From positions 1-64,000 of IMG/VR virus record IMGVR_UViG_3300027749_000107: a stretch of DNA of 64,000 nt. One strand, written 5' to 3'. Below are positions 35,829 to 44,000 of the stretch, one piece after another. The stretch comes from a virus. A program made the translations under genes and the position numbers. The notes under the pieces were generated by a model. The model saw only the letters and a list, made by a program, of their open reading frames with translations. It was not told the origin of the DNA and searched no databases. Position 1 is the stretch's first letter; each line of letters begins with the position of its first letter.

Positions 35829-36659
35829 TTAGGCGGGATCGAAAAAATTTGTTTGATCTAACTCAATCGATACTTCGGATTTATGACCACATTCTTTGTT
35901 ACTGCATACTACATTTACTTCAGGTATTTTCCAAATAGATTTATTCTTATTAAATTTTTCTTTAATTAAATCAAATACCGTTTTGTCACAATTTTGCAGC
36001 CATTCTGCAATAAAATCTCTTTCAGACACTAAAATTTTACCTGTATCAATTGATTCAATGCTAGTAGTATAAATTTCATTTTGAATATCACCTAATTCAA
36101 TAAACAAACTAGAAATAAGTTTCTTTTGGTCGTCTGCGTCTGCATCTTTAGTTGCAGCTAATCGTTGTTGCAATTGAAAATTCCTTAAAGAAAAATCAGT
36201 AGTTTGTCTATATGTTAACGGCTGTAATTTGATAGTTAATGTTCCATATTCAATAGTGTTTTCATATTTGCATGATGCAAAGTGATCAATTACCGTGCCT
36301 AAGTCTACATCATACTCATTTTCTGTCTTACATTTAGAACACGTATGTACAATTTCTAATACATTACCGTGAGTTGCAATTCGTATTGCAGTTAATAGTA
36401 AATCAGTATCTAATGTAGTTACTTCCCATCCGTCTTTAATACTTGGACAGCAGCTTTCAAACAATTTGGTTGTACTTTCACCTGTTAATAATGCATCAGG
36501 TGTTTTCATTATAATGTCATCCATGCCTGTCATGCCGTAAATTGGCATGTGCAATGGATCACCGCTAATTGATCCTAGTTTATTGTAAATTCCTTTTGAT
36601 GGTAAAGAAATAAAAATTCTAGGTTGTCTATAGTATTCTTGTAAAGGGTTTTGTGCCAT
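35829..36659 (-). CDS. 26: Baseplate hub protein gp26-like (T4 baseplate family) with zinc-site cysteines
   Basis: A 276-residue protein with the family's N-terminal pattern RIFISLPSKGIYN and MPIYGMTGMDDIIMKTPDAL, followed by LLTGESTTKLFESCCPSIKD. Two Cys pairs, CSKC near residue 110 and CSNKEC near 253, look like a zinc site. T4 gp26 (208 residues) takes part in hub assembly around the tape measure. It has a late promoter at 36687-36695 and is divergent from the tape-measure gene. Its last codons, AAT TTT TTC before GAT CCC GCC TAA, contain a -1 slippery site, so both a 276-residue form and a longer fusion are expected. Confidence 0.78.
   Translation of the reverse strand: MAQNPLQEYYRQPRIFISLPSKGIYNKLGSISGDPLHMPIYGMTGMDDIIMKTPDALLTGESTTKLFESCCPSIKDGWEVTTLDTDLLLTAIRIATHGNVLEIVHTCSKCKTENEYDVDLGTVIDHFASCKYENTIEYGTLTIKLQPLTYRQTTDFSLRNFQLQQRLAATKDADADDQKKLISSLFIELGDIQNEIYTTSIESIDTGKILVSERDFIAEWLQNCDKTVFDLIKEKFNKNKSIWKIPEVNVVCSNKECGHKSEVSIELDQTNFFDPA
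35841..35850 (-). promoter_or_regulatory. Predicted -1 programmed ribosomal frameshift site in gp26
   Basis: On the minus strand the bases read AAATTTTTTC, with gp26 codons AAT TTT TTC. T TTT TTC (35841-35847) fits the X XXY YYZ rule exactly, and A AAT TTT (35844-35850) overlaps it as a second fit. Slipping back one base gives Phe-Phe, then Arg-Ser-Arg-Leu-Ile-Gly and then the small ORF, with no stop between. The zero-frame stop TAA lies nine bases after the heptamer. Confidence 0.65.
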
Positions 36660-36670
36660 ATGTAACTCCG

Positions 36671-36679
36671 GATAAATAT
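36671..36679 (+). promoter_or_regulatory. Late promoter candidate for the tape measure
   Basis: GATAAATAT is one base off TATAAATA and sits 42 bases before the tape-measure ATG, with AGGAAAAA as ribosome site. It pairs back to back with the leftward promoter at 36687-36695; the two predicted transcripts overlap by a few bases. Confidence 0.5.
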
Positions 36680-36686
36680 ATTAACC

Positions 36687-36695
36687 GTATTTATA
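36687..36695 (-). promoter_or_regulatory. Late promoter for gp26 and its extension
   Basis: The minus strand reads TATAAATAC, a perfect T4 late box. Predicted start is near 36681, about 22 bases before the gp26 ATG at 36659. Confidence 0.75.
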
Positions 36696-36720
36696 TACAC
36701 AAAATAATAGGAAAAATAAA

Positions 36721-39700
36721 ATGAGCCAAGATTTTGAAAATGACATGCTTGAACTTCAAAAACAGAACAATGCGCTTCTTAAGTCTCTAGGTGGTAAATT
36801 ATCCCCAGGAAGTAGCGGAGGTGGTAGTAGCAGTGGAGGTGGTAGTAGCAGTGGAACAGGTGGGTTTGATGCACTAGGTGGTGTATTTACTAATGCCGCT
36901 AGCGGACTTAATTCGTTATGGCAAGGCACTCTCAATGTATCAAACGGCTTTGACGGTCTTACTACTGCAATACAACAAAATGGCGGAGCATTAGGTAAAG
37001 TTTTTGGTGGCATTTCAAAAGATATTGGCAATGCAATTTTAGAAACTAATAAACATATGAATACTGCTGGCCAAGTAGGCGCCAACATGAATAATGACAT
37101 GGCTGAATATGATCGCTTAATTAAAGGCGCTCGGATGACCCATGAACAATATAATGACATGGTTAAAAAAGGCGCAGTTGACTTAGACGGATTAGGGTCT
37201 ACTGTTAATCGATCACAGAAAAACTTTTTAGAAGTTACTAAAGTACTCCAAGAAGGAAATGTAGCTGCTAAAATGAAAGAAATGGGGCTTTCAGCTGAAG
37301 AAGTTACAGAAGTTGCAAAAGCATCCATGGCGCATCAACGCGGCATGGACATGTCCGACGAAACAAACAAACGCCGCGCTGCAGAAGCAGCAATGAATTT
37401 AGCTGCTTCTATGGAAGAAACTACTCGTATTACCGGATTAAGTAGAAAACAGCAACTAGATGCAATGGATAAAGCACAAGCAGATACTAGAACTAAGATT
37501 GCGTTATCTAGAATGGATAAAGGTGCGCAAGATCGATATCGCGGCGCAGTGTCTGACTCCGCAGGAATGGGTGATGCATTTAAAATTGTACTTAAAGAGA
37601 CATTAACCGGCGGCGTTAAAAGCGAAGAAGGTCGCAACGCCATGGCTGCATTAGGTACATCGGCTGCAGACGTGCAACGATACGCATTGTCACTAAAAGA
37701 TTCGTCGGTCGAAGGTCAACAACGCAGTCAAGAACTTGGTAACATTGCTCGCTCGCGTGCTGAAGAATGGAATATGTCAGAAGGCGCATCTAACTTAGGT
37801 CAGTTTGGCGAAGGCGGCGCAGCTGAAATGTTTAGAAAAAATTACGAAACTGACACGATGCGTGAAACTGTTCGTGCTAAAATAGACGAGAACAAAGGCG
37901 GTATTGACGTTGCAACTGCAATGAAAATGCAAAAAGATGAAGTTAGACATAATATTGTTGGAGAAAACGAAAAAGGTGAAGCAATTAAAACACCAGGTCA
38001 TGAACTTGCTACTACTATTAACAAAGCCGATCGTGCATTATCAGATTTAAGTGCAGGAACAACAGAAGTATTTGGGAAATTAGTTGAAAAGTCTAACAGC
38101 CTTGTACAATCTTTTGGTAATCTAAATGAAGTATTAAAACCTAAAACTCAAGAACAGTCGCATCCAAGTGAATTGCTAGGCGGAGCTGTAGAACAATTTA
38201 AAGCTAAGATTCCATTCTATGATGCATATAATAAAGGCGTACAAAATCGATCTAATGAAAAAACTACAACTGATCAACTAGTTGCACCTGTAGAAAAAAT
38301 AAGTCGTGCATCAGGATCTCCAACTCTTGATAGTTTTCTTAATGGTTCCGGTTCATTTAATGACATGTTTGAGCATTTTGATCCAAAAGGTACTCCTGCA
38401 GAGTTACATGGGACAGAATTAGTAGCAACACAAGCACAAATGAAGAAACTAGTTGAACAATTAGTTCCAAATATGCAAGCATCAGCTGCTCCTAAACCAG
38501 CAACGTCAACTTCTACTTCAGATCCAATTGGTCAATTAAAATTACCAGCAAATCCTGTACCAACTACTGCAACTGTACAACAAACTGTTGCACCTCCTAC
38601 AGCTAAATCTGAATTTGAAACTAATTTTATTAAAACAGTTGCAGACCGTGTTGAAAAAACACTCGCAACTGCATTTGAACCTGCAGTAAAAAATTTACAT
38701 GCACAAGCAGTAAAATCAGCACAGCCGCAGACTGCAGAAGTTAAACAACCTGAAACAAAAAAAGAAGTACCTAAAGTTGAACCCAAAGTTGAACCCAAAA
38801 AAGAAGAAGTTAAGAAAGAAGAAGTTAAACCAGTTGAACCAAAACCAATTGACGATAAATTTGCACAATTATCTAAAACTATTGACGCTGTTACTGGAGA
38901 AATTCAAACAGGCGGTATTAGAACTAAAGAAGGTGCTGAAAAAATGGCATCTCTTGGCCCAGCTGGTATGGATTTACAAAAAGCAATACTAGCACACAAG
39001 AATGCAACTACTGATCAACAAAAAGCTGATGCAATTAACGCAGAAACCACTGCAGTTGCTAAAATTAAAGATTATCAAAGCAGTAAAGCAGCAACTGATA
39101 TGCAAGTATATGCATCAAAAGAGAAACTTAAAACTGAAAATACTATAGCACCAATTAAAACAACTGCTGATCTTAATAAAATGTTGTTTGGGAATGAAGA
39201 AGGACTTAAAACATCTTTAACTCCTGCGCCTAAAGATGAAAAAGATAAAGAGAAAGCAAGATTAGAAGGACAGTCAATAATTGATCAAATGTCAAAACAG
39301 TCACCTATTAATGGTATGATGACTGATATGAAATCATTTGTTCAAAATACTGAAAAGAATGGTGACGTTATATCAAGTAAAATTGCCGAATCAGTAAAAC
39401 TTCCTGACTTTGAATCTACCTTTAAAGGGTTGTCTGAGCAAATAAGTGGTTCTATTACTACAGTGTTACCATCACTTGACAACACCGATCAATTAAAAGA
39501 TGCTATGGAGATATTTAAGTCTCCTGATTACACTGAATTCTTTACATCTATGACTGATAACTTATCATCTGTAGTAGATAATACCGGTGATGCATTAGAA
39601 ATAGACGAAGATACAGAAGATGATAGTAGTAGCATGTTTGATAGTTTACCTGATTTTGGTGAAATATTGTCCGATGCAGGTAACTCTATATCAACTGGGT

Positions 39701-40353
39701 TTGATGATATGTTTTCTGATGATGAAAAACCAGAAGAAGGCAAAGACGAATCATCGATTCTTGATGGATTTCCAAGTGTATCAGGAATGTTTAATAGTAT
39801 AGGCAACAGTTTATCTAGTGCATTTAAGTCTGATAAACCCTCTGCTACTAGTGGCAATGTAAAATATGAAGAAATTCCTCAAGCAGAAATAGAAGCTAGG
39901 AACAAAAAACTTCAAGCTACTATTGGACAAAAAGAAACTAATCCGTCTGTATTACAGGAATTAGCTGCAGAACGTGCTAGACAAGCAGATTCCACTAGAT
40001 ATAAACAAAAAGAAGTACCGAAGCCAGAGATTGCTAAGATTAATGACACACATCAAACGACTGCAACTATTAAATCGCATGATTTAAGCCATCCGTCGAT
40101 TTCTGCTCAATCATTAAAACATACTGAACAGCATACTGCACCTAAACCACCGGTTATTGAACCACCTAAACCGGTAGAGCAACCTAAACCATTAGTTGCT
40201 GCAATACACGAAACTACATTAAAAGATCTTCATGAAGCTCTGATGCAGTTAAATAAGACTATGGGCCAAATGGCACAACATACTGATAATATCAGCTCAA
40301 ATAGTAGAAAACAAATCGATGCAACATCAAGTTTATCTAATAGTAGATGGTAA
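36721..40353 (+). CDS. 29: Tail tape-measure protein
   Basis: A 1210-residue helical protein with the composition expected of a tape measure: a short N-terminus, a Gly/Ser linker at about residues 29-50, long amphipathic helices (AAEAAMNLAASMEETTRITG), a Pro/Lys/Glu-rich segment near 685-720 (KVEPKKEEVKKEEVKPVEPK), acidic segments near 960-1040, and a C-terminal helix ending NSRKQIDATSSLSNSRW. It would run inside the tail tube and set tail length. Length suggests a tail longer than that of T4 (gp29, 590 residues). It sits beside the gp26/chaperone-like pair but on the opposite strand. The gp29 symbol reflects role; sequence identity to T4 gp29 is not evident. Confidence 0.75.
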   Translation: MSQDFENDMLELQKQNNALLKSLGGKLSPGSSGGGSSSGGGSSSGTGGFDALGGVFTNAASGLNSLWQGTLNVSNGFDGLTTAIQQNGGALGKVFGGISKDIGNAILETNKHMNTAGQVGANMNNDMAEYDRLIKGARMTHEQYNDMVKKGAVDLDGLGSTVNRSQKNFLEVTKVLQEGNVAAKMKEMGLSAEEVTEVAKASMAHQRGMDMSDETNKRRAAEAAMNLAASMEETTRITGLSRKQQLDAMDKAQADTRTKIALSRMDKGAQDRYRGAVSDSAGMGDAFKIVLKETLTGGVKSEEGRNAMAALGTSAADVQRYALSLKDSSVEGQQRSQELGNIARSRAEEWNMSEGASNLGQFGEGGAAEMFRKNYETDTMRETVRAKIDENKGGIDVATAMKMQKDEVRHNIVGENEKGEAIKTPGHELATTINKADRALSDLSAGTTEVFGKLVEKSNSLVQSFGNLNEVLKPKTQEQSHPSELLGGAVEQFKAKIPFYDAYNKGVQNRSNEKTTTDQLVAPVEKISRASGSPTLDSFLNGSGSFNDMFEHFDPKGTPAELHGTELVATQAQMKKLVEQLVPNMQASAAPKPATSTSTSDPIGQLKLPANPVPTTATVQQTVAPPTAKSEFETNFIKTVADRVEKTLATAFEPAVKNLHAQAVKSAQPQTAEVKQPETKKEVPKVEPKVEPKKEEVKKEEVKPVEPKPIDDKFAQLSKTIDAVTGEIQTGGIRTKEGAEKMASLGPAGMDLQKAILAHKNATTDQQKADAINAETTAVAKIKDYQSSKAATDMQVYASKEKLKTENTIAPIKTTADLNKMLFGNEEGLKTSLTPAPKDEKDKEKARLEGQSIIDQMSKQSPINGMMTDMKSFVQNTEKNGDVISSKIAESVKLPDFESTFKGLSEQISGSITTVLPSLDNTDQLKDAMEIFKSPDYTEFFTSMTDNLSSVVDNTGDALEIDEDTEDDSSSMFDSLPDFGEILSDAGNSISTGFDDMFSDDEKPEEGKDESSILDGFPSVSGMFNSIGNSLSSAFKSDKPSATSGNVKYEEIPQAEIEARNKKLQATIGQKETNPSVLQELAAERARQADSTRYKQKEVPKPEIAKINDTHQTTATIKSHDLSHPSISAQSLKHTEQHTAPKPPVIEPPKPVEQPKPLVAAIHETTLKDLHEALMQLNKTMGQMAQHTDNISSNSRKQIDATSSLSNSRW

Positions 40354-40397
40354 TCAGAGCATATTATACAGTAAACTCCAAATAAGGAATAATTTTA

Positions 40398-42140
40398 ATG
40401 ACATGGCGAAAACACTTTACACCAGTTGATAATGATTACGAACATAACCGGTCATCAAACAACTCTCAGAATTCAAAAGCAGGACCTGCTAGGACTAACT
40501 ATTCAAGTTACCTACCTGATGTGTATACAGGTAGTCCTAATCGTGTTGAGCGATATCAACAATACGAAGTTATGGATAGTGATCCAGAAATTAATGCAGC
40601 ATTAGACATTTTAGCTGAATTTTGCACACAAAAGCTAAAAGATGGCAAAAGTCCGTTTACAGTTAGATGGAATAGTAAAGCAACTAACTCAGAAATACGT
40701 ATTTTAGGTGAATATTTACAACAATGGAATAAATTACAGCAGTTTGATACTAGAATATTCCGTATTGTTCGTAACGTATTCAAATACGGCGATGCTTTCT
40801 TTATTAGAGATCCGGAAACACAGAAGTGGCACTGGGTTGATAACAGTAAAATTGTAAAAATTATTGCAAATGAAAGCGATGGTAAGAAGCCAGAGCAGTA
40901 TATCATTAAAGAGTTAGCTCCTAATTTTGAAAATTTAGTAGTAACACAGATAACACCTAATATTAATCCTAGACAAGCAGGTGGCGGAATGACATCTGGC
41001 GCTGGATATATGGGTGCACCTGGAGCTCAAAAAGGTGCAAGTGGTCCGTATCCTAGCTCAAGTTCTGGTTCTAGATTTGGTTTAGCTGAAACAGAACATG
41101 CAATTAATGCAGAACATGTTGTACATTTGTCATTGTCAGAAGGGTTAGATAACAATTTTCCGTTTGGTAACAGCTTATTAGAAAATATTTTTAAAGTTTA
41201 TAAGCAAAAAGAGCTTTTAGAAGATGCTATTTTAATTTATCGTATACAACGAGCTCCAGAAAGACGTGTATTTCATATTGACGTAGGTAACATGCCAAGT
41301 CATTTAGCCATGTCATTTGTAGAAAGAGTTAAAAATGAGATACATCAACGTAGAATTCCAAGTCAAAGTGGCGGTGGGCAGAACGTAATTGACAGTGCAT
41401 ACAATCCTTTAAGCATAAATGAAGACTATTTCTTCCCGCAAACTGCAGAAGGACGTGGTTCTAAAGTTGAAACGTTACCAGGCGGTACTAATTTAGGTGA
41501 AATTGACGATTTAAAATTTTTTACAAACAAGTTATTTCGCGGTTTACGTATACCAAGTAGCTACTTACCAACCGGCGCAGACGATTCTCAAGCAAGTTTT
41601 AACGATGGTCGCGTAGGTACAGCATACATTCAAGAGCTACGTTTTAACAAATACTGTGAAAGATTGCAAAGTTTAATCACAGAAGCATTTACAAATGAAT
41701 TTAAAATGTATATGTATGGGCGAGGTGTTAACATTGATGCAAACTTATTTGAATTAGCGTTTAATCCTCCAATGAACTTTGCTAGTGCTCGTCAAGCAGG
41801 ACTAGATTCAGAAAGAATTAATACATTTAACACTATTCAAGCAGTACCGTTTATGAGTAAACGCTTTGCACTTAAAAGATTTTTAGGATTAAATGAAGAT
41901 GAAATTGCAGAAAACGAAAGATTATGGGGCGAGGAACAAGGTAAAGGGCAGCCTACGCATACAGATGCCGCAGGAGAACTACGTAGTGCAGGGTTATCCG
42001 CAGCAGGCATGGAAGGCGATTTGGGAATGGCAGGAAATTTATCTGCTCCTGCTGATATGGGAATGGGTATGGATCAAGGAATGGGAGCAGGCATGGCGCC
42101 AGCAGCCCCTATGCCAGGTGCAGCGCCTCCAATGGGATAA
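40398..42140 (+). CDS. 20: Portal vertex protein gp20
   Basis: A 580-residue portal, the dodecameric gate for DNA packaging and the seed of head assembly. Recognisable gp20 segments are the start MTWRKHFTPV, PDVYTGSPNRVERYQQYEVM near residues 38-57, WHWVDNSKIVKIIANESDGK near 141-160, RRVFHIDVGNMPSHLAMSF near 290-310, and FFTNKLFRGLRIPSSYLPTG near 373-392. The C-terminal 60 residues are Gly/Met/Ala/Pro-rich and likely disordered. Size is close to T4 gp20 (524). An AAGGA ribosome site precedes the ATG. It opens the capsid module in the same order as T4. Confidence 0.95.
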   Translation: MTWRKHFTPVDNDYEHNRSSNNSQNSKAGPARTNYSSYLPDVYTGSPNRVERYQQYEVMDSDPEINAALDILAEFCTQKLKDGKSPFTVRWNSKATNSEIRILGEYLQQWNKLQQFDTRIFRIVRNVFKYGDAFFIRDPETQKWHWVDNSKIVKIIANESDGKKPEQYIIKELAPNFENLVVTQITPNINPRQAGGGMTSGAGYMGAPGAQKGASGPYPSSSSGSRFGLAETEHAINAEHVVHLSLSEGLDNNFPFGNSLLENIFKVYKQKELLEDAILIYRIQRAPERRVFHIDVGNMPSHLAMSFVERVKNEIHQRRIPSQSGGGQNVIDSAYNPLSINEDYFFPQTAEGRGSKVETLPGGTNLGEIDDLKFFTNKLFRGLRIPSSYLPTGADDSQASFNDGRVGTAYIQELRFNKYCERLQSLITEAFTNEFKMYMYGRGVNIDANLFELAFNPPMNFASARQAGLDSERINTFNTIQAVPFMSKRFALKRFLGLNEDEIAENERLWGEEQGKGQPTHTDAAGELRSAGLSAAGMEGDLGMAGNLSAPADMGMGMDQGMGAGMAPAAPMPGAAPPMG

Positions 42141-42148
42141 ATAGATAT

Positions 42149-42385
42149 ATGATACTTAGAGAACTTTTTTATATTGATCCTAACACTCGGAATGTAGCAA
42201 ATGATTTGCGATATACTGAGGACAACGATAACTCTGCGATGCATCGGTCTGATACACGCAAAACGCGATTGTCACTTAGGCAAATTAACGAATTACGTAA
42301 GAGCAGTGAAGCTCATATTTTAGAACAAGAAGTTGAATTACAGTTTGTTAATGCAATGTATTCTACTCCAGCCCCGGCTGCTTAA
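42149..42385 (+). CDS. Small conserved protein between portal and core protein
   Basis: A 78-residue protein beginning MILRELFYIDPNTRNVANDL with a central SDTRKTRLSLRQINELRKSS helix. T4-like aquatic phages commonly have a protein of this type right after gp20, in the slot near T4 gp67. The start lacks a Shine-Dalgarno. A late-promoter-like GATAAATAG at 42136-42144, overlapping the gp20 stop, would start transcription at about the ATG itself. Function unknown; a prohead core role is possible because LRELF resembles prohead-targeting leaders. Confidence 0.7.
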   Translation: MILRELFYIDPNTRNVANDLRYTEDNDNSAMHRSDTRKTRLSLRQINELRKSSEAHILEQEVELQFVNAMYSTPAPAA

Positions 42386-42441
42386 AAAAATCTAAAACGA
42401 TTCAAAAACCACCGGTTTGACCCTATTTTTACCTTCTTTTT

Positions 42442-42449
42442 TATAAGTA
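42442..42449 (+). promoter_or_regulatory. Late promoter candidate for the core-protein operon
   Basis: TATAAGTA differs from TATAAATA at one base and lies in the 116-base gap before the acidic core gene, whose AGGAGAT ribosome site and ATG follow at 42490-42502. A T-rich stretch precedes it, as in many T4 late promoters. Nothing else is seen in this gap except a short AAACC/GGTTT hairpin at about 42405. Confidence 0.45.
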
Positions 42450-42501
42450 GTGTAAATATAAGACAGCCTTGTAGAAAAATAGAATATCACAGGAGATTAA
42501 C

Positions 42502-43356
42502 ATGACTGACCGTACAAAATTTGAAGCCATGCTTGAGGCCTTGATCAATGAAGATCATGAAGCAGCAAAAGATATATTTCACAACATTGTAGTAGGTAAA
42601 TCTCGCGAGATTTATGAAAAATTGTTAGCAGAAGAATTTGAAGAAGAAGAAGTTGACGAAGCATTTGGCGACGAAGAAGAAAGCGACGACGAATTTGGTA
42701 GTGATGACGAAGAAGAAGGCGACGAAGAAGAAAACGATGACGAATTTGGTAGTGATGACGAAGAAGAAAACGATGACGAATTTGGTAGTGATGACGAATT
42801 TGGTAGTGATGACGAATTTGGTGATGAAGAAAGTGACGGCGATTTAGAAGACCGCGTTATGGATCTTGAAGATGCATTAGACGAATTAAAATCAGAATTT
42901 GAACAATTGTTAGCCGGTGAAGAAGACGAACCAGAACACGATGACATGTTTGGCGGCGATGATGAATTAGCTGGCGACATGGGCATGGATGACATGGGCG
43001 GCGAAGAAGAAGATGAATTCCAAAGCATGTTTGAATATGTAAACAAAGTTGCATTACCTAAACACGGTGATAACGGCGTTAACACAAAAAGTATGTTTAA
43101 CAAACCTAAATACAATGACATGGGCGGTGTAGCTCCTAAATTTGGTAAAACTGCGTCAGGCGAAGGTACCAAAGGCGGATTATTAAATCCATCTACACAA
43201 GACTTAACTGCAGGTTTAGGAAAAATCCACAACCGTAAAGACAGTAAAGCTGGAAAAACAGCGTTCAAAACAAGAGAACCTGGTCACGGTGCAGAATCAA
43301 AAGGTAAACGCGAATCAGCTCCAAACACTAAAAGTTTGATTCCAGGAAGAAAGTAA
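42502..43356 (+). CDS. Acidic prohead core protein (gp67/gp68-like)
   Basis: A 284-residue protein. The N-terminus MTDRTKFEAMLEALINEDHE is a short helical prohead-core-type head. Residues about 46-110 are almost only Glu, Asp, Gly, Ser and Phe in DDEFGSDD repeats. A coiled segment DLEDALDELKSEFEQLLAGE and an acidic Gly/Met part follow, then a Lys/Gly-rich tail (KTAFKTREPGHGAESKGKRE). In T4, gp67 lies between gp20 and gp21, is acidic, and is cleaved into internal peptides that stay in the head with DNA. Position and charge pattern fit that role; the protein is much larger than T4 gp67 (80). Confidence 0.75.
   Translation: MTDRTKFEAMLEALINEDHEAAKDIFHNIVVGKSREIYEKLLAEEFEEEEVDEAFGDEEESDDEFGSDDEEEGDEEENDDEFGSDDEEENDDEFGSDDEFGSDDEFGDEESDGDLEDRVMDLEDALDELKSEFEQLLAGEEDEPEHDDMFGGDDELAGDMGMDDMGGEEEDEFQSMFEYVNKVALPKHGDNGVNTKSMFNKPKYNDMGGVAPKFGKTASGEGTKGGLLNPSTQDLTAGLGKIHNRKDSKAGKTAFKTREPGHGAESKGKRESAPNTKSLIPGRK
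42686..42830 (+). repeat. Tandem acidic repeats in the core-protein gene
   Basis: The unit GACGAATTTGGTAGTGAT (18 bases, DEFGSD) recurs, with inserted runs of GAA codons, giving DEFGSDDEEE and DEFGSDDEFGSD stretches. Copies are nearly identical at DNA level, so expansion and contraction by slippage or recombination are likely. Confidence 0.85.
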
Positions 43357-43359
43357 TCT

Positions 43360-43986
43360 ATGTTACATCTCCGAGAAAACCTTAGCTTCAACGAAGCACA
43401 AATGATCGTTGAATCTGACGACAAGGAAGGAAAGAACCTGTATATGAGCGGTATTTGTATACAAGGTGGCATCCGTAACGCAAATCAACGTGTGTATCCT
43501 GTGAGTGAGATTGGCAAGGCTGTTAAGACCCTCAACGATCAGATTCAAAATGGTTATTCTGTGCTCGGAGAAGTAGATCATCCAGATGATCTTAAAATTA
43601 ATTTAGATAGAGTTTCACATATGATAACTAACATGTGGATGGAAGGACCAAATGGTTACGGTAAACTTAAAATTTTACCAACACCAATGGGACAACTTAT
43701 TAAAACAATGTTAGAAAGCGGTGTAAAGCTTGGAGTCAGTTCACGTGGTTCTGGTAATGTTAGCGATAACGGATCAGGCGAAGTATCAGATTTTGAGATT
43801 ATTACCGTTGATATGGTAGCTCAACCAAGTGCGCCCGGCGCATATCCTACACCGATCTATGAACACCTTATGAATTCAAAAGGCGGTCTTAGTTCAATCC
43901 GTTTAGCGGAAGAGGTAAGAGGTGATGCAAAAGCGCAAAAATACCTCAAAGAAAGTTTATTAAATATAATAAACGGACTCCAATAG
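43360..43986 (+). CDS. 21: Prohead maturation protease gp21
   Basis: A 208-residue serine protease that processes scaffold, core and capsid proteins after (L/I)-x-Glu. Catalytic landmarks are His74 in GEVDHPDD and Ser127/128 in GVSSRGSG, with the ITVDMVAQPSAPGAYPTPIY segment at about 148-167. Length matches T4 gp21 (212). It starts three bases after the core gene, and its own leader (LHLRENLSF) contains an L-x-E site that could be used in self-processing. Confidence 0.95.
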   Translation: MLHLRENLSFNEAQMIVESDDKEGKNLYMSGICIQGGIRNANQRVYPVSEIGKAVKTLNDQIQNGYSVLGEVDHPDDLKINLDRVSHMITNMWMEGPNGYGKLKILPTPMGQLIKTMLESGVKLGVSSRGSGNVSDNGSGEVSDFEIITVDMVAQPSAPGAYPTPIYEHLMNSKGGLSSIRLAEEVRGDAKAQKYLKESLLNIINGLQ

Positions 43987-44000
43987 TAAAGGAGAATCAC

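Noticed and set aside
36756-37328. 190-codon minus-strand frame within the tape measure
   Set aside because: Pro/Leu/Ser-rich shadow of the Gly/Ser linker and helices of the real gene.
42405-42417. AAACC-acc-GGTTT hairpin as a terminator before the core gene
   Set aside because: Stem of only five pairs and not directly followed by a T tract.
42612-43268. Long Ser-rich open frame on the minus strand
   Set aside because: It is the antisense of the Asp/Glu repeat region of the core protein; low complexity, no ribosome site, wrong strand for the operon.
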